Shown piece after piece: positions 1 to 8,814 of a DNA stretch of 22,500 nt. Below the pieces are notes generated by a model that was not told the DNA's origin, searched no databases, and saw nothing but the letters and a program-made list of their open reading frames with translations. Source of the DNA: Actinidia chinensis (taxonomy: Eukaryota; Streptophyta; Magnoliopsida; Ericales; Actinidiaceae); contig CM018891.1 of NCBI GenBank assembly GCA_009663005.1, positions 8,382,298-8,404,797 of the forward strand, read 5' to 3'. Each line of letters opens with the position of its first letter. Within the stretch, counting starts at the first letter, position 1. The translations under genes were made by a program, and so were the position numbers.

Positions 1-60
1 CCAATAAGTTATGCAGAAAAGTAATTGCTTCTAATGGTGAGGATAAGAAGATATGTTTAC

Positions 61-222
61 CTAGAACAATCATAATCACCTGTGATCGATCACGCATGCA
101 GCCATAACCATGTTTTCTACCATCCCCGTGGTACCCCTTAGGACAAGCACATGAGTAATTTCCCGGGGTATTGATGCAAATCATTGTGCACTGATTGAGA
201 CCTTCTTCACATTCATCAATGT
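61..222 (-). CDS. Wall-associated receptor kinase, exon 2 (calcium-binding EGF domain)
   Basis: Exon 2 is 162 nt. The acceptor AG is at 224-223 and a donor reading CTAG/GTAAAC falls at 61/60. It translates as a calcium-binding EGF module: the start signature DIDEC, then C-x5-C-x3-C-x8-C-x1-C spacing, [11 protein letters not shown], and a last cysteine in GYGC. The exon enters in phase 1 after exon 1 and leaves in phase 1, as expected for the conserved WAK layout of GUB domain, EGF_CA, then transmembrane plus kinase. No stop or frameshift is present. Intron 2 begins at 60 and runs off the left edge. It is too short to appear as a large open frame and was found by translating the minus strand. 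Confidence 0.85.
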
Positions 223-620
223 CTGCATTAAACATCAAAAGTTTTGCCCTCCTTAAAGTCAAGTCAAGTATGAATAGAATAAAATAAAACCAAGTTTTAT
301 ACCAATTACTGGGAGTTCTTTTAAGGGTTACATCGATACAGACCTAACTTTTTGTAATATATGCATAATGTGAAAGCTTTAAAAAAAAAAGAGACTAAAC
401 CGAGTTTTGTACCCACTATTGGTCTGTGAGGGGTAGATCGGTTCTAACCTAACTCTTTGTTATTTTCCCAAGTGACTACTCTCAACTTCAAACCTGTAAC
501 CTCAAGGTTAAAAGGCAGAAGTTTCACCACTGAAACAGTGCCCTTCTTATAAATTATAAATTTGTGTATGTGTTTTTTTATAAATATAAATACCACTTTT
601 ATACGATAATTGATGAGTAC
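223..620 (-). other. WAK intron 1 (398 nt)
   Basis: Bounded by GTACTC at 620-615 and GCAG at 226-223 on the minus strand. Both flanking exons are in the same phase, and removing the intron joins the cysteine-rich region to the DIDEC start of the EGF_CA domain. Most of the intron is filled by a SINE-like insertion (see 284-541). Confidence 0.8.
284..541 (-). mobile_element. tRNA-derived SINE with duplicated body, inside WAK intron 1
   Basis: On the minus strand a pol III-like head is visible. The A-box-like TGTTTCAGTGG (537-527) matches TRGCNNAGYGG at 9 of 11 positions. The B-box-like GGTTTGAAGTT (494-484) resembles GGTTCGANNCC at 8 of 11. The spacing suits a tRNA head. Behind it is a body (461-391) ending near an A-rich or T-rich tract at 380-390, and then a diverged second copy of the same body (356-284), so the element looks dimeric. 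Shared blocks are AGTTAGGT, an AACCGATCTACCC-like stretch, and GGTACAAAACTCGGTTTA. It has the same orientation as the host gene. The family is not identified with confidence. Confidence 0.5.
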
Positions 621-1482
621 CTTGACAACCATGGGGAAGATATGCATTTCCTTTGTATCCTTCTAAGCATCTACAGCCGTATCCAGCACCATTTTGGACA
701 TTATAACACATGCTGTTCTTCATACAAGCATATTCACTCGAGGTCTTTGCTACTTCGCACGTCACATTCCCAATTGCCCAATCAATCACCATAGGAAGCT
801 CCGTTACGTTCCTCAAGTCACTTAGGTTAGCTGAAGAGAAGTTGAACTTGTCCTCTTCCATAACAAAGGCATAGCTGCAGGGACTGAAGTTCCATACTTT
901 TGTATGATTGTAATAGCTATTCACAGCCACATCAATAGAGTGCAATCCTTCTGGGATTGATATTTGACAACAACCGATTCCAGAACAGGACCCATTGCTA
1001 ATGTAGTCAATGCTGCTGCATATCGACATGCACCCACTCTCATATGATTTATCGTTTTGATATCCCCTAATGGTTGCGTAAGTGTCACAGCCGATAGCAA
1101 TGAACTTGTTTTCAGTGCTTGAGACCTTGAGATTTTCAAAGGAAATCCAGGGTTTGGTTTGATGTTCCCGTCTCCCAAACTGGTCATAGCAATCATAGGC
1201 TACATATTGCATGACATGCAACTGACCATTGATAGATATGTTTATGATGTCAATATTGCTTTCTTGGAGAAACGGTTTGGGAGGATTGAAAGTTTCATTG
1301 CAAGTTATTAGGAAGCCTTCATTGTAGTAACAGTTATCGGTCATGCCAAAGGGGTACGGGATACTAACGCTGCCACACTTGTCTTGGCAACCCAACTTGG
1401 CTTGTGCCCATGTTGGTTTAGTCATAGCTGCTACTACTGCCCAAAACAATATGAGTTGGAGGCGCATTATTTGTAAGACCAT
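621..1482 (-). CDS. Wall-associated receptor kinase, exon 1 (signal peptide, galacturonan-binding domain)
   Basis: Exon 1 of a plant WAK-type receptor kinase, a plasma-membrane protein that in this family binds cell-wall pectin outside the cell and signals through a cytoplasmic Ser/Thr kinase. The ATG is at 1482; a second Met at codon 6 (1467) is an alternative start. Residues 7-26 form a hydrophobic signal peptide ending near TWA/QA. The GUB_WAK domain follows, with cysteines at 32, 36, 51 and 61 and the signature IPYPFG at residues 41-46. Several N-x-S/T glycosylation sites and a C-terminal cysteine-rich EGF-like stretch (about 250-287) follow. The open frame continues into the intron to 547, but a GT donor at 620-619 ends the exon after 862 nt (phase 1), which joins exon 2 in frame and completes an Asp codon. 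The kinase exon is off-window, so functionality of the whole gene cannot be judged. Confidence 0.88.
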
Positions 1483-1598
1483 GATGACGGCAGGCTTAGG
1501 TACTTGGTTTGAGATGAGATAAGATGAATCGAGGTGAAGTTTGGCCTTTTAGGGATTAGATATCTTTGTGTTTGCAAATGATTTTAAGCAAGAAGTGC

Positions 1599-1606
1599 TA
1601 TTTATA
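1599..1606 (-). promoter_or_regulatory. TATA box of the WAK gene
   Basis: The minus strand reads TATAAATA here, 117 nt upstream of the ATG at 1482. A start site about 30 nt downstream (near 1570) would give a 5' UTR of about 85-90 nt, a normal arrangement. No other good TATA lies between it and the ATG. Confidence 0.6.
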
Positions 1607-2298
1607 TCATAAAAAAGCTAAGCTCTTCGGGGTGTGTATCGATAATCCAAGTCAATGGTGAGGGCAACACACCTGTTAAAAATCAATGCAAGTTAGCCAA
1701 CGTCTGAACTATGTATGAAGTACCTTGCATTCATTTAGAGTATTGTTTAAGTTGAGGTACTATTTGTTTTCATTCGTGAAAGACTTGTACATGTCATCTT
1801 GAATGTACTCGTTCAAAATGTGTGCCAAACTGTACATTTGGGTAAAAATGTTGCTCAATTTCGTTTACAAGTGTTTGTTAATGGATCAGTTAAATAGAGA
1901 TACCTTTTGCGATCAACTTTTTTATAGAGAGAAGAAAATTAGTAAAGTTTTTTTTGAAAAAAAAGTAGTGGTGAGAGAAAGAGAGGATGATGGGCCTAGG
2001 GGTAAATTAGAAAATGATATTCTGATTTGAAATTATTACCTGAAACAGCACAAAAGTAATGCGACAATTGTATTTTGGTAAATAAAAATCAACTTGACGA
2101 GTGTTTCAGTATAAAAAATTTAAATAGATTTTTTTATTTGTGTATCATTACTCTTTGTAGTTTGCTAACTACCTCTCCTCATTGATTAAACGTGACAATA
2201 TATGAGTGGGTAATAAGTCAGTAAACTTACCCAAGTCTGTTAGTAACTTGGTATTTAACATTTCAATTAGAGCAGGGATTTACACAGGGTGATAGATG
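1607..2298. other. AT-rich intergenic DNA, nothing recognised
   Basis: WAK upstream region. Short open frames (for example 1803-2030 on the plus strand) have low-complexity composition and no recognisable protein signature. No inverted-repeat termini, RNA gene or coding exon was found. Confidence 0.5.
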
Positions 2299-2992
2299 GG
2301 GCTAGTATTGCAAACTAACCTTGCAAACTAACCGACCCGAACTGAGCTTTAGTGTTCTTAAGCTTTTTTCTCAAGTTTTTAGAGAGCTCGAATTCAATGA
2401 AAATTTAACAAATCGAACTCGACCTAAGTTGGCTTAGGCTTGAGTTGAGCTCGAGTTGGTTTGCAAGCGTTAACTAGCCAAATAAATTATAAATTTAAAC
2501 CTGCAAACGGAGTAAGATTACAAAGTAAAGCTGTCATTAATTACCAAAACAATCATTAATCTTGCTCACAAGCTATCAAATATATCCTATACCTAATATT
2601 TCGCGAAATATGAAGACTCATTTTTTTATAAATTGTTCAGTCATTTATTTGTTATTTTATTATATCCTGAAAATAATTTTTATAATTAAATTTGGAGAAG
2701 CTGAAAGTGTTACTACACAAAAATAATATATTTTTGTTATTTTATTATATCATGTGAATACTTTTATAATAAGATTTAGAGAAGGTAAAAGTGTTACTAG
2801 ACAAAAATAATATATTTATATATAAAAAATTCGAGTTGAGCTTAATCAAGCTGGGATCACCTAAGTTTGAGCTTGACTCATTTATTAAATGAGCCTAATA
2901 TTAAGACTGGAGTGTAGTTTATTTATTATTCAAACGAGCTTATAACAAGTCGAGCTTCAAGCTGTTCATGAAAAACTTGTTCATTTGCAGCC
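2299..2992. mobile_element. Decayed AGCTCGAG-rich dispersed repeat, possibly nonautonomous hAT
   Basis: The left end starts GGGCT and carries a duplicated TTGCAAACTAACC next to CCGAACTGAGCTTT. The right end reads CGAGCTTCAAGCTG and then TTCATTTGCAGCC at about 2980-2992. Complement of the right end (GGCTGCAAATGAAC) resembles the left end, giving imperfect inverted termini. Between them are repeated GAGCTCGAGTT / TCGAGTTGAGCTT phrases. This architecture, with GGGCTGCAAACGAAC-type ends, is familiar from dispersed repeats in plant genomes. No target duplication is visible, so boundaries and class are tentative. Confidence 0.45.
2648..2816. repeat. Two tandem copies of an 85-bp AT-rich unit
   Basis: Copy 1 is 2648-2732 and copy 2 is 2733-2816. 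Both begin TTTGTTATTTTATTATATC and end with GTGTTACTA(C/G)ACAAAAATAATATA, with substitutions in the middle. The duplication lies inside the AGCTCGAG-type repeat. Confidence 0.75.
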
Positions 2993-3063
2993 TTAAGTGG
3001 GGTTGGGGCAACGACCATTCCAAAGTTTCTAAAATATACTAACACTATAGCAGTATTGGCAAT

Positions 3064-3358
3064 TGTTGAAATGTTTCACATCGCCCAATTCTGGCCCCTC
3101 TATGTTGTTTATAAGGCTTATGTTTCCCTCTCCTTATACCTGGATTTTAAGGAGAAATATGATTTGGGTCTGACAAGTGGTATCAGAGCAAGATTGGACT
3201 TGTTTTTCAACATGTCGAGTGTTCAGTTACTGTGGTCCAAGGGATGTGTTGAAATGTGCCACATCGCTTAGTTCAAGCCCCTCTGTGTTGTCTATAAGAC
3301 TCATGTTCCCCTGTTTTTATACTTGAGTTTTAAGGAGAAAAATGAACTGAGTCTAACA
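3064..3358 (+). mobile_element. TRIM retrotransposon (295 bp, 112-bp LTRs)
   Basis: A terminal-repeat retrotransposon in miniature. The left LTR (3064-3175) and right LTR (3247-3358) are both exactly 112 bp, start TGTTGAAATG and end in TGACA or TAACA. By hand alignment they differ at 23 sites with no indels (about 79% identity), so the insertion is old. The 71-bp interior begins with a perfect 12-nt initiator tRNA-Met primer site and ends with a short purine-rich CCAAGGGA tract. There is no coding capacity, as usual for TRIMs, which depend on another element's proteins. No clean 5-bp target duplication is seen (GCAAT left, AGTGC right). Confidence 0.85.
3178..3189 (+). promoter_or_regulatory. 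Primer binding site of the TRIM (initiator tRNA-Met)
   Basis: TGGTATCAGAGC is the exact complement of the 3' end of plant initiator tRNA-Met, placed 2 nt after the left LTR. This is the standard reverse-transcription start of plant copia and TRIM elements. Confidence 0.9.
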
Positions 3359-3754
3359 AGTGCAACTAGTACTAGTTAAAATCTTGCGTTAACACATTCT
3401 TATTCGTGTTAGCTGTAGAAATCAGATGTTAAATAAGTTTTTGTATTGAAATTCACTAAGCATAGCAATAAAAGTTAATTGCATGTTTTTTCATTTTAGT
3501 TTTTATTTGGGTGTTGCCATTGTTCGAGAAAGTCTTTCAAAAATCACCATACTTTGCGTCTATAATGCCTTCGTTAGCTTTTGAGCTTTAGGATACGGAA
3601 AGAATGACCCACTTTAAGATATGGGGTTTGAACAACCTTCTATTATCTATTTCTTTGTCTGAGTCCTTTCCTATTGTTCCAGATCAGACGACCTTTGTTA
3701 CTCCTTTCAGGGCTCGGCCATATTGTCAGTAGTATCGCAAGCCCAATTAAATTA
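3359..3754. other. Gap between TRIM and copia remnant
   Basis: No LTR, primer site or zinc-knuckle gag is recognisable. The right part (about 3640-3754) may hold badly decayed gag-terminal sequence of the copia element that follows, but I cannot show it. Confidence 0.35.
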
Positions 3755-4262
3755 TGGATTATGGATTATGAGGCTAACACTCACATGACTGGTGAGTTTT
3801 TTACCTTTACCTTTCCTATTATTTCTGTTAACCAGTCTTTTTTGTATTGCTGATGGATCATTTATTTTCATTCGTAGTCATGGTGATGCATGCTTATCCT
3901 CAAATATTACTCTTTCTTTAGTTTATTATATTCTAAATTTTGCCTATAATCTTTTTTCTGTTATTTGTCTTGCAAAATATTTTAATTATATTGTTGTCTT
4001 CTTACCATCTTGTTGTTTTTTGTAGAGCATAACTTCGAAAAAGATTTTTGGCTGGGGGCATGAGCGTGGTGGACTATACTACTTTGGTGATCCGTCAACA
4101 TCTAGTGTTTTGTCCTATAGTCTTCAAGCCTACGCTCACCGGTCTTAGAGTCCTCCGTTTTAAGTCCGTATGTTTTAAATTCGTCTATTTTCTATTAAAA
4201 CTTTAGATTCGTGGCATACTCGTTTAGGGCATACAAATTTCTAGTATTTTGTTGATTTTCCC
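3755..4262 (+). pseudogene. copia protease and gag-pre-integrase remnant
   Basis: Translation from 3755 gives a W-x-x-D start followed by ANTHMTG, the copia aspartic-protease neighbourhood (normally D-S/T-G-A with HMTG). Here the active-site glycine position has become Glu (D-Y-E-A at 3764-3775), so catalysis is lost. Downstream are IADGS and SHGD (about 3850-3890), NFAYNLFSV (about 3938-3965), then after a stop at 4023 GGHERGGLYYF-like residues (about 4054-4085). LWHTRLGH, the HxxxH signature of the gag-pre-integrase domain, falls near 4209-4234. Several stops break the frame. The protease would have cut the Gag-Pol polyprotein. Confidence 0.7.
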
Positions 4263-4319
4263 CCTATGAATAAAGCATGCAAGAAAGTTCATTTTAAATG
4301 TCTTTTGTGAATTTTCTAA

Positions 4320-4700
4320 ACATATTCGCACATCTTATATTCCTCGCTGCATCATGAACCTATTGCCTTTGACCTTATTCACTCAGACATATGGAGGTCA
4401 CCTCCAGTTATTACTCTCTCTCAATATCATTATTATGTCACTTTTATAGATGACCATACTCATTGTATTTGGATTTATCTGATGCACAATAAATCTAAGA
4501 TCTTTTTTTACTTTACCCATTTTCTGCAAATGATCAAAACTCAATATAACACAATTATGAGCACTATTCGGTCAAATAATGGTCGTGAGTATATCATGAA
4601 TGAGGTTCGTGTTGAACTTAATAAACGTGATATACTCTAGCAACTCACTTGTCCTCACACCCTTGAGCAAAATAGAGTGTCTAAGAAAACAATGTCAAAT
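4320..4700 (+). pseudogene. copia integrase core remnant
   Basis: Recognised by a HSDIW-like first catalytic Asp (about 4379-4393), then YVTFIDDHTHCIWIYLM (about 4434-4483), and RSNNGREY at 4569-4592. The second catalytic Asp of the family (normally RSDNG) is Asn here, coded AAT at 4575-4577. In the third motif the family's AERKN-type catalytic Glu is not preserved (VSKKT at about 4677-4691), and an in-frame TAG precedes it near 4638. The enzyme would insert cDNA into the genome; this copy has lost at least two of three catalytic residues. Confidence 0.75.
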
Positions 4701-4743
4701 TATGTTTATGGATCGATGTTTCTTACGGGGAATGGGCATTCCT

Positions 4744-5075
4744 AAATATTTCTAGCATATGGTTGTCCCTACTACCACTTACATTATCAATCACCCTCTC
4801 AATCGGGTACTACAAGGCAATGCACGACTCCATATCCTTCAGCCTACTAGTACCTTATTCCCTACCCTTCATCGTATTTTTGGATGTACATGTTTGGTTC
4901 AAGTCAAAAGTACTAGACGTACCAATCTTGATGATACGGCTGTTTGTTGTGTCTTTCTCGGGTATTCCTCAAATGTCCAAGGGGTATCGTTGTTGTGATC
5001 ATGCCACTTGTCATATATATCACTCATTGGATATCATTTTTTTTAAAAATGTTCCATTCTTCTCAGGTACTCCTT
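4744..5075 (+). pseudogene. copia integrase C-terminal region, frameshifted
   Basis: Two frames together carry the region. The first (about 4759-4980) has YIINHPLNR and FGCTCLVQ followed by CCVFLGYSS, a hallmark of the copia integrase C-terminus. The following KGYRC continues in the other frame from about 4975, with a FFKNVPFF end near 5040-5065. A shift near 4975 is therefore required. No catalytic function is expected from this part. It links integrase to RT. Confidence 0.65.
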
Positions 5076-5144
5076 CTCTGGGCCCTGCTTCGGAGTTGGT
5101 TGTAGAGGAGGGTTCTGTACCTCCCTACCCACTTTCTATTAGTT

Positions 5145-5792
5145 GTGGAGCGCATTGTTGGTTGTAAATGGGTGTTTAGAATGAAGTATTTGGCGGATGG
5201 TTCGGTTGATAGATATAAAGCTCACCTTGTTGCTATGGGCTTTACTCAGAATGCAGACAAAGATTTTGGTGCTACTTTTGGCCCGATTGCCAAATTAAAC
5301 ACCATTCGCCTTCTGATTTTCATTGTTGTCTCTTATTCGTGGACTTTTCACCAATTTGATGTTAAAAATGCCTTCCTTAATGGTGAACTTTCTAAGACTA
5401 TATATATAAATCTACCTCTAAGTTTTCGGGCTTAAAGGGAGTATTTGGGGAATGTTTGTCGCCTCTTAAAATCTATTTATCGCCTTTAGCAGTCTCCTCG
5501 AGCTTGGTTCTACCACTTCAGTGAGGTAGTCTTGTCTATGAAATTTGTTCAGTGCCACTCAAATCATACTTGCTTTATTCATCGCCAATCTCAAAGTCAG
5601 TGCATTATTATCTCAGTTCATGGTGATGATATCATTATCATGGGAGACGAGTCTTCTTATATTGTTCAGGTGAAATATGGTCTCAGGAAGGCTTTTGACA
5701 TTAAGGATTTGGATCATTTTTGTTGCTTGATTGGTATTGAGGTTGCTCGGTCTTGCCAAGGTATATCTCTCTCGGCAGAAGTATTCTCTTAA
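5145..5792 (+). pseudogene. copia reverse transcriptase remnant
   Basis: The N-terminal half (5145-5435) is well kept: GCKWVFRMKY, DGSVDRYKAHLVAMGFTQ, and FDVKNAFLNGEL with the first catalytic Asp (about 5358-5390). A stop at 5433 and a frame change follow. The second half (about 5440-5792) has YRL, PRAWF and the catalytic pair in ISVHGDDIII (5610-5639), where the family normally has YVDD. Both Asp remain, but the Tyr-Val positions read His-Gly. KAFDIKDL and a (L/I)GIEVARS-type end close the domain before another shift near 5760. The enzyme would copy the element RNA into cDNA. Confidence 0.85.
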
Positions 5793-6415
5793 CCTTCTTC
5801 AAGATACAAGTATGCTTGGGTGTAGACCTGCATCTACGCCTATGGTACTAAATCTAAAGATATCGATCGAGTCAGGGAAATCGTTACCAGATCCATCCAT
5901 CTATCAGCGACTTCTGAATCGCCTCATTTACTTGATGAATACAAGACCTGATCTCACGTTTATTGTTAGTGTTGTGAGCCAATTTATGCACTTGCCACAT
6001 ACCTCTCATATAGATATTGTGTATCACATTATCCGGTACCTTGAGACGTGTCTTGTTCTTGGGTTGTTCTATAAGTCCGAAATCCAACTGGGCCTTACAT
6101 GCTTTATGAGTGGCTTTTTTGGCTTCGATCTCTTCTGATTGAGTTGGGCTTCTCAGTGATAGTCTTGTCTTCCTTGTTCTGTGGCAATTAGTATGCAATC
6201 ATGTTATCCTCTGATTTAGTCTTTCATGAGAGAACAAAGCACATTGACGTTGATATTCACTTCATTCGGGAAAAATTTCGTTCGGGGTTATTGCTCTCAA
6301 TTTTGTCCCATTTTGTGCTCAGACCGCTGATATATTTACTAAGTCCACTAGACCCTCATTGGTGAAGCCATCTCTTTTCAAGTTGGAGCTTGTCGATATC
6401 TTTGCCTTAGATTGA
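5790..6415 (+). pseudogene. copia RT connection and RNase H remnant with internal deletion
   Basis: After a frame change the connection domain is clear: a KYSLNLLQDT start, ASTPM near 5831-5845, then YQRLLNRLIYL and TRPDLTF (about 5905-5965). After about 6080 the segment that should carry the DADWAG and SxKQ motifs of RNase H is absent. Sequence resumes near 6110 with WLRSLLIELGF-like residues, LFCGN (6170-6185, a stop follows), then FHERTKHIDVDIHFIREK (about 6224-6278) and QTADIFTKSTRPSLVK in another frame (about 6320-6370). The deletion removes catalytic residues. Confidence 0.7.
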
Positions 6416-6422
6416 GATGGAG
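6410..6422 (+). promoter_or_regulatory. Polypurine tract of the copia element
   Basis: A purine-rich ATTGAGATGGAG run lies directly before the TGTTGGAATC start of the LTR. This is where plus-strand DNA synthesis is primed in LTR elements. Confidence 0.6.
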
Positions 6423-6656
6423 TGTTGGAATCAGGAGATTCGTTTCCTAATTAAATTAGGAAGCTTTCTTAATCTAGTCATCTATAATAGGTCATGTTGA
6501 CCATAATTTATTTCCTTGATTTTTTCCTTTATTAACTTTTCTTTACTTTGATATAAGTTGTATTATATATTGAGGTGTGATTGATTAATATAATTAAGCT
6601 TTCCATTATTTCTACTACTCTCGATCTGTCTTCGATTCGGCAATGATCATCTCACA
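6423..6656 (+). repeat. copia 3' LTR
   Basis: It starts TGTTGGAATCAGGAG right after the polypurine tract, a common start for copia LTRs. A TATA-like TATTATATAT lies near 6562-6571. The end is put at CTCACA (6651-6656) because LTRs end in CA, but no second LTR is present to confirm it. No target duplication can be tested because the 5' end is missing. Confidence 0.5.
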
Positions 6657-8756
6657 GCACAGAGGCATGCATCTTAATTCTGGAATCCTCAATTTAGACT
6701 TGTGCGCTCTCTCTCTCTCTGTCTCTCTGAATTAATTTTGACTTTTAAGTTTCAAATTTTTGGGCTAGTCAGTTTGGTTTCTATCTACGATTGGTGACAC
6801 ATCCCATTACAAGGATTGGGGGAGTTCGCAGTCTGTAAGTCATGCACGCTTTTCAAAGCTAAATGAGTAAGCCCTCCTTGAAGAGGAGATTTTAGCGAGT
6901 CCTACGAACCTATAAATGAGTGAGAGGGGTACTAATTAAGCTGAACACTGGCCATTACATCTAGCTGTCGATCCCACCAAATCATTCTTTTGTTGGGTAA
7001 GTTCTACCTAGCTCTAGCTTAATTATTTGACCTTAATTGTATTAATGGCATTGAGTAGAATATGTTGGGTTTTGATTGTTCGCTGTTTGGTCTCCATGTT
7101 GATATTGTTGATAGATCAAAGTGACACTAGCATGTTGACTGCATGAGTTTGTTTTTGGTATTCTCCCAAGAACTAAACACTTTGTACCATGGAAAGGGAA
7201 AAAAGAGCGTCATTTAAGAAATTAAAGCCTTAATTCAATTCTTAGCAATAAGCAAAAACATTAATGAACATTATTCTTCAATCTGCCTAGGTTTTTATAT
7301 GGCACAATGTTATTTTAGCATGCTTTTAAAGACATACGCTTATTTATCTTCTTCTTCTTCTTTTTAATATGGGAACTTCGGCCTTAACATCTTTATGAAC
7401 TGTGGGGTTATCTTTTATAAACATAGATGTAATTTTGTTTCCATTTTTTTTTTCTTTTCAGGTGTTACTGTTATTTTGAAAATCAATGCAGGCTCATCGG
7501 GAGCTGTCTCAGACACTATTGACCTTCCCTCCATTACCAAAATTGGTACTTGCAAGTCGATTATACTTTCATCTACTATTTTTTGGTTTTTTGGCAATAG
7601 TGAGCCCGAAACAGTGGTATTTCTCGTTATAGAGATGAGAGTATGCCTTTATAGTCAACATGAATTGGATCAACTTGCATGTATTGGTTTAGAAAATATA
7701 AGATTTTATATGATGTAATTTTGAAAAGTAAGAATTGAATGTCAATATGAATATGAAATATATTTTTTTGTGATACCATAACAGATGATTGTTTCTTAAC
7801 TTGAATGATCAATCGGATGAAGCAAATTGCTATGTTTTTTCTTAAATTCACTAGTAGGCTTTGAGAGGAGTAAGGGTTAAGTTAATCTCGGGTGTTCAGT
7901 AGTAAGGGGTTACATGAAGTTCGGTTGGATTATGTTGTAAAATGCCTTTACGCATGGGTAATTTCCCAGATGCAAACACATCAATCTTTTGAAATATCCT
8001 TAGCACTCAGGCGAGTTCCCTTCTTAAGGTTTTTCCCTTTTTTGTAACCTAAGCCAAGTGGAGATGACTATTATTGCTTTTTTTCAGGCAAACTGGTTCT
8101 AATGGGTTAGTTTGTTTTAAATTTAATTTAAGATGTAGGTATAAAATGTTGTGGTGTTTGGAGTATAAAGGCAGAATGACCATTCTGCTGTTTGGAATGA
8201 AGAATTTAGTTGATTATGACATTCACTAAACATTTGTGTGCAAACGTGACATTTCTAACATTTTTGTTGGGTCCATGATGCTATATTTCTTCTTACCTAT
8301 TCTTATTGCTTAAACCATCGTTTTTGTTTTGAGATAGGAGAAAAGAATCGGTGAGGATCTCTAAGCGGGAACGATCAAGGAGTCGTGTTTTATATTGGAG
8401 GGGATTTGATCAGAAATCCCATTTCAGGTTCTTACGATGTACAGTTGTCGAAATGTAGTCGTGATTGGAAAAGCCTAGATGTGGTTGATGTATGCACTTC
8501 GATTACATTACACTAATGTTGGATAGAAATACGTCAATGCTATTATCAATGGTTGGTTTTCATTGCGGTCAGATTTTGATTGAATGTCGTCATTCCTTTT
8601 GAACAACGATTTGAGTTCCAATAGTAGTTAGCTTTACTTGATCAAAGTTCCATCATTTGCTTTATTTTTCAAAATTCTAAGATTAAGATACATATTTGTA
8701 TGATTGGATTGAATTAATTTCTCATACTACTTTGGAGTTGGGGAGTGTCATACACA
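6657..8756. other. 2.1-kb unassigned region with a weak candidate transcription unit
   Basis: No protein domain is recognised. A TATA-like CTATAAATG at about 6909-6917 is followed by a possible donor GGTAAGTT near 6998-7005. A strong pyrimidine tract ending TTTTCAG (7456-7462) could be an acceptor. The open stretch after it (about 7463-7718) encodes VILKINAGSSGAVSDTIDL, which I cannot assign. A (TTC)n run lies at 7348-7360. This could be a decayed gene, a noncoding transcript, or chance. The rest is AT-rich without clear features. Confidence 0.25.
6707..6728. repeat. CT microsatellite
   Basis: Seven CT units (6707-6720), one G interruption, then TCTCTCT. Confidence 0.9.
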
Positions 8757-8814
8757 GTTTGAGAGAAAATATGAAATATACTAGAGTTTGAGAGAAAATA
8801 TGAAATTTTCTAGT
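8757..8814. repeat. Two tandem copies of a 29-bp unit
   Basis: 8757-8785 and 8786-8814 both begin GTTTGAGAGAAAATATGAAA and differ only near the end. This is a recent local duplication in noncoding DNA. Confidence 0.85.

Larger units (their letters stand above)
3755..6656 (+). mobile_element. 5'-truncated, inactive Ty1/copia retrotransposon with 3' LTR
   Basis: The order of domains on the plus strand is protease, gag-pre-integrase, integrase, RT, RNase H, polypurine tract and LTR. Integrase before RT is the Ty1/copia order. The 5' LTR, primer site and nearly all of gag are missing. At least four frame changes and many stops break the polyprotein, the integrase second Asp is replaced, and the first part of RNase H is absent. 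The element cannot move by itself. The parts are described in separate entries. Confidence 0.85.

Noticed and set aside
547..620. Extension of WAK exon 1 to the stop near 547
   Set aside because: A GT donor at 620-619 gives the right phase to join the EGF exon, while the extension is low-complexity intron sequence.
1803..2030. Plus-strand small gene upstream of WAK
   Set aside because: Translation is low-complexity and overlaps AT-rich promoter-distal DNA with no supporting signals.
5884..6198. Minus-strand open frame of about 104 codons
   Set aside because: It lies opposite clear copia connection and RNase H coding sequence and has no domain of its own.
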